Source of the DNA: Rugosimonospora sp036494675
GTDB taxonomy: Bacteria; Actinomycetota; Actinomycetes; Mycobacteriales; Micromonosporaceae
Direction of reading: 5' to 3'
NCBI GenBank assembly: GCA_036494675.1
Contig: DASXOA010000297.1
Span: 1 to 5,555 of the forward strand
Length of the DNA: 5,555 nucleotides
Shown here in pieces: positions 1-5,555 of the stretch. The stretch's first letter is position 1; the number at the start of each line of letters is the position of its first letter. The notes under the pieces are model-generated. The model was given only the letters and a program-made list of their open reading frames with translations. It ran no database searches and was not told where the DNA came from. A program made the translations under genes and the position numbers.

Positions 1-344
1 TGGTTGTCGAGCTCATGCCCGAAGTGCCGCAGGAAGGTCCTGTCGTTCGACAGGTACGGCAGCACCCGCTTCACGGCCGTGTACCCGTCCGGCGCCACGC
101 CGAGATAGACCCGCCCCATGCCTCCGGATCCCAGCACGGCCCTGATCGGAAAGGCCCCGATCTGCCTCGGGTCCTTGGCCTCCAGCGGCTCCGCCCCGAT
201 ACTCGACAGGTCCAAATGGAATGTCCGGCCACGAATCACGCTGAGCAGGCTAGCATGTCGACACCGGTCGAAACTGGCCCCGACTCTCACCTTCAGTTCG
301 GGCGGGTGTTGGCGGAACAGATCGGCGGTGGCGAGTACGCCCAT
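1..344 (-). CDS. Hanks-type serine/threonine protein kinase, N-terminal part (runs off left edge)
   Basis: Read on the minus strand, 114 codons are open from an ATG at 344 to the window edge. Seen: the glycine-rich ATP-binding loop GSGGMGRVYLG, followed by the AVKRVLP segment whose lysine matches the ATP-anchoring Lys of beta strand 3, then FLRHFGHELDN, which fits the start of helix C with its conserved Glu. The preceding DPRQIGAFPIRAVL is the usual lead-in of actinomycete kinases. The activation loop and catalytic loop lie outside the window, so membrane anchoring and sensor domains cannot be judged. Start choice: the ATG at 344 has AGGAGG ten bases upstream, but adds about 35-45 residues not normal for the family, and these have clearly weaker third-position GC than the kinase part. 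A GTG at 239 or TTG at 215, both in frame, would give a more typical N terminus. Kinase identity is firm; the start is not. Confidence 0.85.
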   Translation of the reverse strand, partial: MGVLATADLFRQHPPELKVRVGASFDRCRHASLLSVIRGRTFHLDLSSIGAEPLEAKDPRQIGAFPIRAVLGSGGMGRVYLGVAPDGYTAVKRVLPYLSNDRTFLRHFGHELDN

Positions 345-354
345 GGCCGGCACG

Positions 355-360
355 CCTCCT
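355..360 (-). promoter_or_regulatory. Shine-Dalgarno site favouring the long kinase start
   Basis: The minus strand reads AGGAGG, leaving ten bases before the ATG at 344. It is the only strong ribosome-binding match ahead of any in-frame kinase start. It sits exactly where recognisable IS4 transposase homology ends, so it may be a chance sequence in transposon debris rather than the native site. Confidence 0.45.
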
Positions 361-776
361 GCGCCATAACAGGTGCGCCCCGGTAGCGGCGGCTTGTTGC
401 CATAATCGGTAGGACGGGAAGTTCGGGTCGCCCAGCAACAGCATTCCCTCGCCAGCGAGCCGAGTACCCGACGGGCCAGGGCCTGTTCCGAGACGGCGCC
501 GAACGCCGCGTCGATGACCGCGTGGGTGCCGCACTCGATCAGGGTGAGCAGCCGCACCTTCGGGAACGCGCCGCGTCCGCGTTTGTTGTGTGAGGCCATG
601 AACGCCGGGGTGTTGGCCGGACTGTCGGGCACGTCCAGGGTGGTGGCATCCCAGGACACCGGCCGCAGCCCGGCCATGAACGCCCCTGAGGCGCCCGGCC
701 GGGCCTGCGGGCCGCGCAGTCGGGTACACAACTCGTCGATCACTACAACGCCGGGCGCAGCCACCAAGGCCAAGGC
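361..776 (-). pseudogene. IS4-family transposase remnant (frameshifted, both ends missing)
   Basis: Translating the minus strand from about 776 gives a stretch with clear IS4-type DDE transposase features: LRGPQARPGASGAF, then SWDATTLDVPDSPAN carrying the first catalytic Asp (codon 650-648), then RGRGAFPKVRLLTLIECGTH and AVSEQALARRVLGSL. Near 451-455 the frame shifts by one base. The neighbouring frame continues with GMLLLGDPNFPSYRLW, holding the second catalytic Asp (codon 429-427), and AAATGAHLLWR. After that the homology stops at 361. The N-terminal IS4 domain and the distal catalytic Glu region are absent, and an in-frame TAG lies just upstream of 776. The family enzyme is normally about 400 residues; only about 140 remain, so it cannot be active. 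No terminal inverted repeats were recognised. The family is assigned from motif memory, not a search. Confidence 0.8.
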
Positions 777-1100
777 GTAGGGCTACGCCCCCCGATGACA
801 ACCCGAACGTGGTCGCGTTGGCCGGATCCGACGCCGACACGTCCTTGGTGGACTGATCAACGAATACCGGACCGCAGCGTAAAAGTCCTGATCAAAGCCA
901 CGAACCTAGTTATGAACCAGGACAGGCAGGGTTTCGTACCGTGTCCCGACTCGCCATCCGATACTGCAACAGCCCGGCCAGTAGCGAAGGTCACCCCACG
1001 CCCCGCCGCGGCCCCGCGTAGGCGACCTGCTACCCAAGTCGCCAGTCATCCACAATGGACAACTAAGCACCCTGCACGCCGCGCTCGCAATTCGAGGCGT
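777..1100. other. Gene-free stretch between two transposase relics
   Basis: No convincing coding region is seen. Open frames crossing it on either strand show mixed, low-complexity Arg/Pro/Thr-rich translations without domains, and run antisense or out of frame through the adjoining IS relics. Composition is less GC-biased than the real genes. A 6-bp inverted repeat (GTCCTG at 885-890, CAGGAC at 918-923) with a 27-base gap is present but too weak to call functional. The minus strand from about 860 reads VFVDQSTKDVSASDP, which resembles short hypothetical ORFs I recall next to transposases in actinomycetes. That would make this more mobile-element debris, but I cannot verify it. Confidence 0.5.
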
Positions 1101-1211
1101 TCAAGTCCACCGAGGTCCGGCGACTCTGACGTAGGTCTCGTCGCAGAACCACCTGTCGCCCGGCCGACCCGCGCTCCGTCCCCTGTGGGCGGAGTCCGAG
1201 GCGCCGGGCAT
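1101..1211 (-). pseudogene. IS6-family transposase relic (first catalytic-Asp segment only)
   Basis: On the minus strand a 36-codon piece ends at a TGA (1103-1101). Its core reads GDRWFCDETYVRVAG followed by PRWT and the stop. In IS6-family (IS26/IS6100-like) transposases this is the segment GDRW-x-x-DETYVKVAGRW, where the Asp of DET is the first DDE catalytic residue. Compared with the family, one extra codon (Pro) splits AG from RW, and the stop follows at once where the conserved YRAVDQ continuation should be. The part upstream of GDRW (about 1160-1211) is only loosely family-like. An intact enzyme is about 230 residues, so this is a fossil. Identity rests on a single but distinctive motif. 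Confidence 0.65.
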
Positions 1212-1293
1212 TCCGGCACGCCGCTGCGGCGTCCGGTTCTTGTGGTGATAGTGAACTCGTATCCTCTAGATATTTCGATACATGGTTAGAATC

Positions 1294-1322
1294 TTGCGAG
1301 ATCATATCCATCAAGTTACCGT
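1294..1322 (+). promoter_or_regulatory. Candidate sigma-70-type promoter of the secreted propeller gene
   Basis: TTGCGA (1294-1299) and TACCGT (1317-1322) are separated by 17 bases, fitting TTGNNN and TANNNT of the actinomycete housekeeping sigma factor. They lie in the only clearly AT-rich stretch of the window (about 1245-1330). Transcription would start near 1330, giving a leader of roughly 65 bases. An imperfect palindrome ATCTTGCGAGAT (1291-1302, five of six pairs) overlaps the -35 box and could be an operator. The assignment comes from consensus matching only. Confidence 0.4.
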
Positions 1323-1385
1323 TCTGTGCAACCTGGCCCGGGTGGTGATCACGCTCCCGGATCCGCCGGCCGCCGTCCCACCCCC

Positions 1386-1390
1386 AGGAG
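1386..1390 (+). promoter_or_regulatory. Ribosome-binding site of the secreted propeller gene
   Basis: AGGAG lies six bases before the ATG at 1397, the standard spacing. It fixes this start over the nearby out-of-frame ATG at 1402. The signal peptide begins immediately after, which supports the same choice. Confidence 0.85.
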
Positions 1391-1396
1391 CAGGCC

Positions 1397-1495
1397 ATGC
1401 GATGCAGAGGCTGCGCACGTTCGCTGATCACCGGAGTTCTCGCGGGGCTGTTGCTCGCGACCGCGGCTCTGGCCGCACCCACCCTCGCCGCCGCC
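1397..1495 (+). other. Signal peptide of the secreted propeller protein
   Basis: Residues 1-33 have an Arg-containing N region (three Arg in the first eight residues), a hydrophobic core from about Leu10 to Ala27, and an AAA signal-peptidase-I motif before Asp34. Cleavage after Ala26 is an alternative. No twin-Arg motif and no lipobox are visible, so Sec export of a soluble protein is inferred. Confidence 0.85.
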
Positions 1496-4400
1496 GACGA
1501 GACCACGGTCTCGGTCGACACCCTGCGGACCGGCTGGGACCAGAACGAGCCGGGTCTGGGACCGTCCGCGGTCTCGGCCCCGGACTTCGGCCAACTGTTC
1601 TCGACGACCGTCAACGGACAGGTCTACGCCCAGCCGATCGTCGTGGGCGGCACCGTCATCGCGGTGACCGAGAACAACTGGATCTACGGGATGAACTCCG
1701 CCACCGGCGCCGTCACCTGGTCCCGCAGCGTGGGCCCCGCCTGGCCGGCTTCGACGCTCGGCTGCGGCGACCTCGTGCCCAACATCGGCATCACCAGCAC
1801 GCCGGTGTACGACCCGGCGACCAACGCGGTCTTCTTCATGGCGAAAGTCAACGACGGGACGGACGCCCAGCACCCGCATTTCTGGATGCACTCGATCAAC
1901 CCTGCCACCGGCGCGGAGCGCGCTGGCTGGCCGGTCAGCATCCAGGGCACGCCGAGCAACGACCCGGGTGACCCGTTCAATCCGGAGACCGCCGCGCAGC
2001 GCCCGGGCCTGCTGCTGCTCGACGGCGTGGTCTACGCCGGTTTCGCCAGCCACTGCGACTACGGCGCGTACGTCGGCTACATCGCCGGCGTGAAGACGAC
2101 CACCCCTGCCATGTCGACGCTGTGGTCCACCGAGGCGGGCCGGTCCAACGCCGAGGCCGGCATCTGGCAGTCGGGCGGCGGCCTGGTCTCCGACGGTCCC
2201 GGACGCATCATCGTCGCCACCGGCAACGGCGTCTCGCCCGCTCCGGGCCCCGGTACCAGCCCGCCGGGCACGCTGGCCGAGTCGGTCATCCGGCTGCAGG
2301 TCAACGCCGACGGCTCGCTGACCGCCAAGGACTTCTTCAGCCCCACCAACAACAGCAAGCTGGATCAGGACGACACCGACTTCGGCTCCGGCGGCCCGCT
2401 GGCACTGCCGGCCGGCTTCGGCACCTCCGCCCACCCGCACCTGCTCGTGCAGGTCGGCAAGGACGGTCGCGTCTACCTGCTCGACCGCGACAACCTGGGC
2501 GGCACGGCGCAGGGGCCCGGCGGTACGGACGCCTCGGTGGGGCCGCCGCTCGGCCCGTACAACGGGATGTGGGGACACCCCGCGTTCTGGGGCGGGGACG
2601 GCGGCTACGTGTACGACGTCGAGAACTCCGGCTACCTGCGGGCGCTGAAGTACGGGGTCAACGGCGCCGGCCTGCCCGTACTCAGCTCGGCCGCGACCAG
2701 TTCGTCGACGTTCGGCTACACCTCCGGCTCGCCGGTCGTCACCTCGACCGGTACGACCTCGGGCTCGGCGATCGTCTGGGTGGTCTACAGCGACGGGTCG
2801 ACCGGGGCGAACGGCCAGCTCCGCGCGTACGACGCCCTGCCCGTGGGCGGTCAGCTGCACCTGCGCTATTCGGCGCCGATCGGGACCGCCTCGAAGTTCG
2901 CCGTCCCGGCCACCGACGGCAACCGGGTCTTCGTCGGTACCCGCGACGGCAAGGTGTTCGGCTTCGGGCGCCCGACCACGGCCGCCCTGACCAGCGCACC
3001 GACCGACTTCGGCGCGGTGGCGCTCGGCGCGACCGGCACCGCCACGGTCACGGTGACCGCCGCCCGGCCGGTCACCATCTCGGCGATCTCGACCGCGTCC
3101 CCGTTCGGGGCCACCCCACCGGTGCTCCCGGTGAGCCTGACCACCGGGCAGACGCTGTCGGTGCCGGTGCGGTTCACGCCGACCACGGCGGGCGGCGCGA
3201 CGGGTAGCCTGTCGTTCACCACCGACAGCGGCGTCGTGGCGCTTGACCTGCACGGCACGGGGACCCGGCCGGGGCTGGGCGCCACGCCCGCGACACTGGC
3301 GTTCGGCACGGTACCGACCGGGGCCCACAAGACCATCAGCGTGAGCATCGTCAACACCGGTACCTCGGCGGTCACCATCACCGGCTCCACCGCGCCGACG
3401 GCCCCCTTCAGCGCCACCGGCTTCCCGGCCACCGGCTCGACGATCGCGGCCGGCGCATCGGTCGCGGTCTCGGTGACCTACACGCCGACGGCCGCCGGTG
3501 ACCAGAGCGGTGCGCTCTCGGTGACCAGCAACGCCGGTTCGGTGACCGTCCCGATCACCGGCACGGCGGTGACCGGCGCCTCCCATCTGACCATCACCCC
3601 CAACCCGGTCGACTTCGGATCGGTGGCGGTCGGCCAGACCGCGACCCGCACCTTCGACATCGTCAACACCGGCAACATCACCCTGACGCTGACCAAGGCC
3701 GCACCGCCGGTGGGCGCCTTCAACACCACCACGCCGGTATCCGAGGGCCAGCAGCTCTCACCCGGCGACGTCATCCACCAGACGGTCACCTTCACCCCGA
3801 CCACCACCGGCGCCCAGTCGGCGGTCTACTCGATCACCGGGGACGACGGCCAGGGCGCCGTCCCCGTCGCGCTGACCGGAACCGGCGTGACCGGGACCGG
3901 CACGACCAACATCGCGGCGGGCAGGCCGACCTCGGCGTCCTCGACGCAGGCCGGCTACCCGCCGGCCAACGCGACGGATCCGGACGCCAACTCGTACTGG
4001 GAGAGCGCCGGCAACGCGTTCCCGCAGTGGCTCCAGGTCGACCTGGGAGCCGCGACGAGCGTCGGCAAGGTGACGCTGAGGTTGCCGCCGGCGACCGCGT
4101 GGGCCACGCGTACCCAGACGCTGTCGGTACAGGGCAGCCTCGACGGCGTGAACTTCTCGACAGTCGCGGCCCAGGCCGGGTACACGTTCGACCCCGCGAC
4201 CGGGAACACGGTGAGCATCACCTTCCCCGCCACCACCGCCCGGTACCTGCGGCTGAACATCACGGCGAACACCGGCTGGCCCGCCGCGCAGCTCTCGGAC
4301 TTCGCGGTGTTCGCGACCTCCGGCGGCACCGGGCCCGTCGCCACCAACCTCGCGGCCGGCCGCCCGACGGGCGAGTCCAGCCACACCGACGTGTACCCGT

Positions 4401-4753
4401 CGTCCAACGTCACCGACGGCAGCCAGGACACCTACTGGGAGAGCGCCGACAACGCGTTCCCGCAGTGGGTGCAGGTCGATCTGGGCTCGGCGCAGAGCGC
4501 GAGCCGGGTCGTCCTGCAACTGCCCGCCTCGTGGGGTGCCCGCAACGAGACGCTGTCGCTGCTGGGCAGCACGGACGGCAGCACCTGGACCACGGTGAAG
4601 GCGTCGGCGAGCTACGCGTTCGCTCCGGCCAGCAACAACACCGTGACGATCACGTTCACCGCGACGACCCAGCGGTACTTCCAGCTCACCATCACGGCGA
4701 ACACCGGCTGGCCCGCCGGTCAGATCTCCAGCTTCCAGGTCTGGAGCAGCTGA
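1397..4753 (+). CDS. Secreted PQQ-like beta-propeller protein with three choice-of-anchor-D/ASH domains and two discoidin domains
   Basis: Intact 1118-residue modular extracellular protein. Residues 1-33 are a Sec signal peptide. Residues about 35-526 form a quinoprotein-like beta-propeller: PQQ-type blade motifs are visible at 86-108 (ending NSATGAVTW), 356-369 (DGRVYLLDRDNLGG) and 509-524 (NRVFVGTRDGKVFGFG), and the loop GIWQSGGGLVSD...ATGNG at 255-278 is typical of this family. The only two Cys of the mature chain, 123 and 220, could form a disulphide. Three Ig-like ASH/HYDIN-type (choice-of-anchor D) domains follow at about 527-622, 627-724 and 730-835, the last two showing the V-NTG strand motif. 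Two F5/8 type C (discoidin, CBM32-like) domains lie at about 837-973 and 983-1118. No LPXTG anchor or terminal membrane helix is present, so it is probably released or held by glycan binding. Known discoidin domains of this kind bind carbohydrate; an enzymatic role for the propeller is unproven and no PQQ-dehydrogenase catalytic set was recognised. It stands alone between IS relics, so neighbours do not reveal its substrate. Confidence 0.93.
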   Translation: MRCRGCARSLITGVLAGLLLATAALAAPTLAAADETTVSVDTLRTGWDQNEPGLGPSAVSAPDFGQLFSTTVNGQVYAQPIVVGGTVIAVTENNWIYGMNSATGAVTWSRSVGPAWPASTLGCGDLVPNIGITSTPVYDPATNAVFFMAKVNDGTDAQHPHFWMHSINPATGAERAGWPVSIQGTPSNDPGDPFNPETAAQRPGLLLLDGVVYAGFASHCDYGAYVGYIAGVKTTTPAMSTLWSTEAGRSNAEAGIWQSGGGLVSDGPGRIIVATGNGVSPAPGPGTSPPGTLAESVIRLQVNADGSLTAKDFFSPTNNSKLDQDDTDFGSGGPLALPAGFGTSAHPHLLVQVGKDGRVYLLDRDNLGGTAQGPGGTDASVGPPLGPYNGMWGHPAFWGGDGGYVYDVENSGYLRALKYGVNGAGLPVLSSAATSSSTFGYTSGSPVVTSTGTTSGSAIVWVVYSDGSTGANGQLRAYDALPVGGQLHLRYSAPIGTASKFAVPATDGNRVFVGTRDGKVFGFGRPTTAALTSAPTDFGAVALGATGTATVTVTAARPVTISAISTASPFGATPPVLPVSLTTGQTLSVPVRFTPTTAGGATGSLSFTTDSGVVALDLHGTGTRPGLGATPATLAFGTVPTGAHKTISVSIVNTGTSAVTITGSTAPTAPFSATGFPATGSTIAAGASVAVSVTYTPTAAGDQSGALSVTSNAGSVTVPITGTAVTGASHLTITPNPVDFGSVAVGQTATRTFDIVNTGNITLTLTKAAPPVGAFNTTTPVSEGQQLSPGDVIHQTVTFTPTTTGAQSAVYSITGDDGQGAVPVALTGTGVTGTGTTNIAAGRPTSASSTQAGYPPANATDPDANSYWESAGNAFPQWLQVDLGAATSVGKVTLRLPPATAWATRTQTLSVQGSLDGVNFSTVAAQAGYTFDPATGNTVSITFPATTARYLRLNITANTGWPAAQLSDFAVFATSGGTGPVATNLAAGRPTGESSHTDVYPSSNVTDGSQDTYWESADNAFPQWVQVDLGSAQSASRVVLQLPASWGARNETLSLLGSTDGSTWTTVKASASYAFAPASNNTVTITFTATTQRYFQLTITANTGWPAGQISSFQVWSS
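3905..4750 (+). repeat. Tandem duplication encoding the two discoidin domains
   Basis: Two units of about 410 bases (3905-4315 and 4343-4750) encode homologous F5/8C domains. Matching points are 438 bases apart in the first half (YWES codons at 3995 and 4433) and 432 apart near the end, because the second copy lacks two codons around residue 1055. Some blocks are identical at the DNA level: 29 consecutive bases at 4258-4286 and 4690-4718 (ITANTGWPA), and a near-identical run beginning at 3995 and 4433 with one mismatch in about 36 bases (YWESA-NAFPQW). Much of the remaining sequence has diverged, so the identical blocks suggest gene conversion or strong constraint. Confidence 0.85.
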
Positions 4754-4790
4754 CCGGCGACGAGGGCGGCCCGGCGGTCGCTTGTCGCGG

Positions 4791-4973
4791 TTGGCGCCAG
4801 AGTCTACGGGCGCCGTAGACGCCGTAGTTGCCGGCGTGGACCCGGCGGATCTGCACCAGCAACTGTTCGTCGCGCACCTGCCTGGCCGAGGCCAGTCGGC
4901 CCTTGGCCGCCCAGTACGTGCTCGGGGCGATCTGGCAGCCGTGCTCGCGTAGCACGCGGCAGATCGGCCACAA
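4791..4973 (-). pseudogene. IS3-family transposase OrfB remnant
   Basis: The minus strand encodes 61 residues typical of the N-terminal region of IS3-family OrfB: WPICRVLREHGCQIAPSTYW, then RQVRDEQLLVQIRRVHAGNYG and VYGARRLWRQ. In intact elements these precede the rve integrase DDE core, which is absent here. The frame continues past WRQ with unrelated Pro/Ser-rich sequence that is antisense to the end of the secreted-protein gene. Upstream of WPIC the expected start of OrfB is replaced by unrelated sequence. Both ends are therefore truncated and no product is expected. The relic sits in the 272-base gap between the secreted-protein gene and the next plus-strand gene. Confidence 0.8.
4802..4820 (+). 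terminator. Perfect 8-bp hairpin, possible terminator of the secreted-protein gene
   Basis: GTCTACGG pairs with CCGTAGAC around a three-base GCG loop. The hairpin begins 48 bases after the TGA of the secreted-protein gene. No T-tract follows, but actinomycete terminators often lack one. It lies inside the IS3 relic, at the codons for VYGARRL, where family members usually have VYGARKVW; the Arg-Leu codons help create the second arm. Function is inferred from position and stem strength only. Confidence 0.4.
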
Positions 4974-5025
4974 CTCGGGCCAGGGTGGGCGGCGCGGGTG
5001 GTAGAAATCGTCTCCGGGGGTGCGG

Positions 5026-5555
5026 ATGACAGCGGACCAGGGGTCGGGCGGTGGATCCGCGCCGTCCGCGGGTCGGAGCGTGCGCGTGGCGCTGCTGGTG
5101 GCCGGCGGCGTGGCGCTCGTCGTGCTGGCGCTGTGCGTCGCCGGAGGGCTCTACGTCATCGGAGGGTCGCCCCCGATCCGGACCGATGCGGCCGGCCGGG
5201 TGGAGCCCACCGATCGGTTCGCGCCGGCCGCGCTGCCCTCGGCGGCGATCCCCGGAGTGAGTTTCCGGCGGCTGGTGACCAGCCTGCACGACATCACCGG
5301 CGTGCACACGACGTACAGCGTCATGCTGCGCGACAAGGGCGGCTTCGACGAGGGGGTGACCGATCCGGGCGCCGGCATCGTCCTGCTGGTATCGGCGCGT
5401 GCCGCTGACCCGTCCGACGGCGTGAACAGCGCCTCGTGTCAGTACACCGATCACGACTCGGGACTCACCGTCGACGCCGCCATGACCGATGTCGTACGGA
5501 GGTGTGCGCTCGCCGCACTGCCCCCGGCGCAGGACGCGTCCGCGGTCGCCTGGCT
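5026..5555 (+). CDS. Membrane-anchored protein of unknown function, N-terminal part (runs off right edge)
   Basis: An open frame of 176 codons continues to the window end with strong third-position GC. The N terminus is a short Gly/Ser-rich segment (about residues 1-17) with basic residues Arg17 and Arg20, then one hydrophobic helix at about 21-45 (VALLVAGGVALVVLALCVAG). The rest is predicted to lie outside the membrane, giving N-in/C-out topology. The outer part includes FRRLVTSLHDITGVHTTYSV, and Cys residues in SASCQY and RRCALA that could pair. I do not recognise a family. An in-frame TAG at 5002 limits the start to GTG 5020 or ATG 5026; GGGGG at 5016-5020 is a modest ribosome-binding match for the ATG. 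The IS3 relic lies just upstream in the opposite direction, and no clear promoter was found. Confidence 0.75.
   Translation, partial: MTADQGSGGGSAPSAGRSVRVALLVAGGVALVVLALCVAGGLYVIGGSPPIRTDAAGRVEPTDRFAPAALPSAAIPGVSFRRLVTSLHDITGVHTTYSVMLRDKGGFDEGVTDPGAGIVLLVSARAADPSDGVNSASCQYTDHDSGLTVDAAMTDVVRRCALAALPPAQDASAVAW

Noticed and set aside
885..923. GTCCTG/CAGGAC inverted repeat as a possible terminator or recombination site
   Set aside because: Only six base pairs with a 27-base gap, and no associated gene or T-tract.
795..1289. A 164-codon plus-strand open frame
   Set aside because: It is Arg/Pro/Thr-rich without domains, has no good ribosome-binding site, and runs antisense across the IS6 relic; its length is expected in GC-rich DNA.
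1320..1332. GTTCTGTGCAAC, resembling IS6-family terminal inverted repeats
   Set aside because: Its orientation would make it a left end reading rightward into the secreted gene, whereas the IS6 relic lies to its left; no partner repeat or target duplication was found.
1397..2976. PQQ-dependent dehydrogenase identity for the propeller domain
   Set aside because: Blade motifs fit the PQQ-like propeller superfamily, but I could not recognise the vicinal-Cys or catalytic residue pattern of true quinoprotein dehydrogenases.
1349..3586. A 745-codon minus-strand open frame opposite the secreted-protein gene
   Set aside because: Composed almost entirely of Arg/Gly/Ala/Asp/Val with no domains, typical of an antisense shadow of a high-GC gene; the plus strand encodes clear domains throughout.
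4804..5454. A 216-codon minus-strand open frame
   Set aside because: Antisense to the membrane-protein gene and out of frame with the IS3 relic; translation is low-complexity and Arg/His-rich.

Overview
The window is very GC-rich with strong G/C bias at third codon positions, Shine-Dalgarno-led starts, a Hanks-type Ser/Thr kinase, and a large secreted beta-propeller/discoidin protein. All of this points to the chromosome of a filamentous actinomycete (Streptomyces/Micromonosporaceae/Catenulispora-like). The exact taxon cannot be read from the window.

Layout, left to right. (1) Positions 1-344, minus strand: the N-terminal part of a Ser/Thr protein kinase that runs off the left edge. (2) Positions 361-776, minus strand: a decayed, frameshifted, doubly truncated IS4-family transposase directly abutting the kinase start. 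(3) Positions 777-1396: over 600 bases with no intact gene. It holds a short IS6-family transposase relic (about 1101-1211, minus) and an AT-rich stretch (about 1245-1330) that is the likely promoter region of the main gene. (4) Positions 1397-4753, plus strand: one intact 1118-residue gene with a Sec signal peptide, a PQQ-like beta-propeller, three choice-of-anchor-D/ASH immunoglobulin-like domains and two discoidin (F5/8 type C) domains. (5) Positions 4791-4973, minus strand: an IS3-family OrfB relic carrying an 8-bp perfect hairpin about 50 bases past the stop codon of the main gene. (6) Positions 5026-5555, plus strand: the start of a single-pass membrane-anchored protein of unknown function that runs off the right edge.

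The secreted gene appears to be a single transcription unit. It has its own promoter-like upstream region and is isolated on both sides by insertion-sequence debris from three different families, all in minus orientation. Nothing shows that the kinase, the secreted protein and the membrane protein work together. I found no CRISPR array, RNA gene, toxin-antitoxin pair, defence locus or other undescribed multi-gene system. The most notable things are the modular architecture and recent-looking internal duplication of the secreted protein, and the mosaic of transposon relics framing it.
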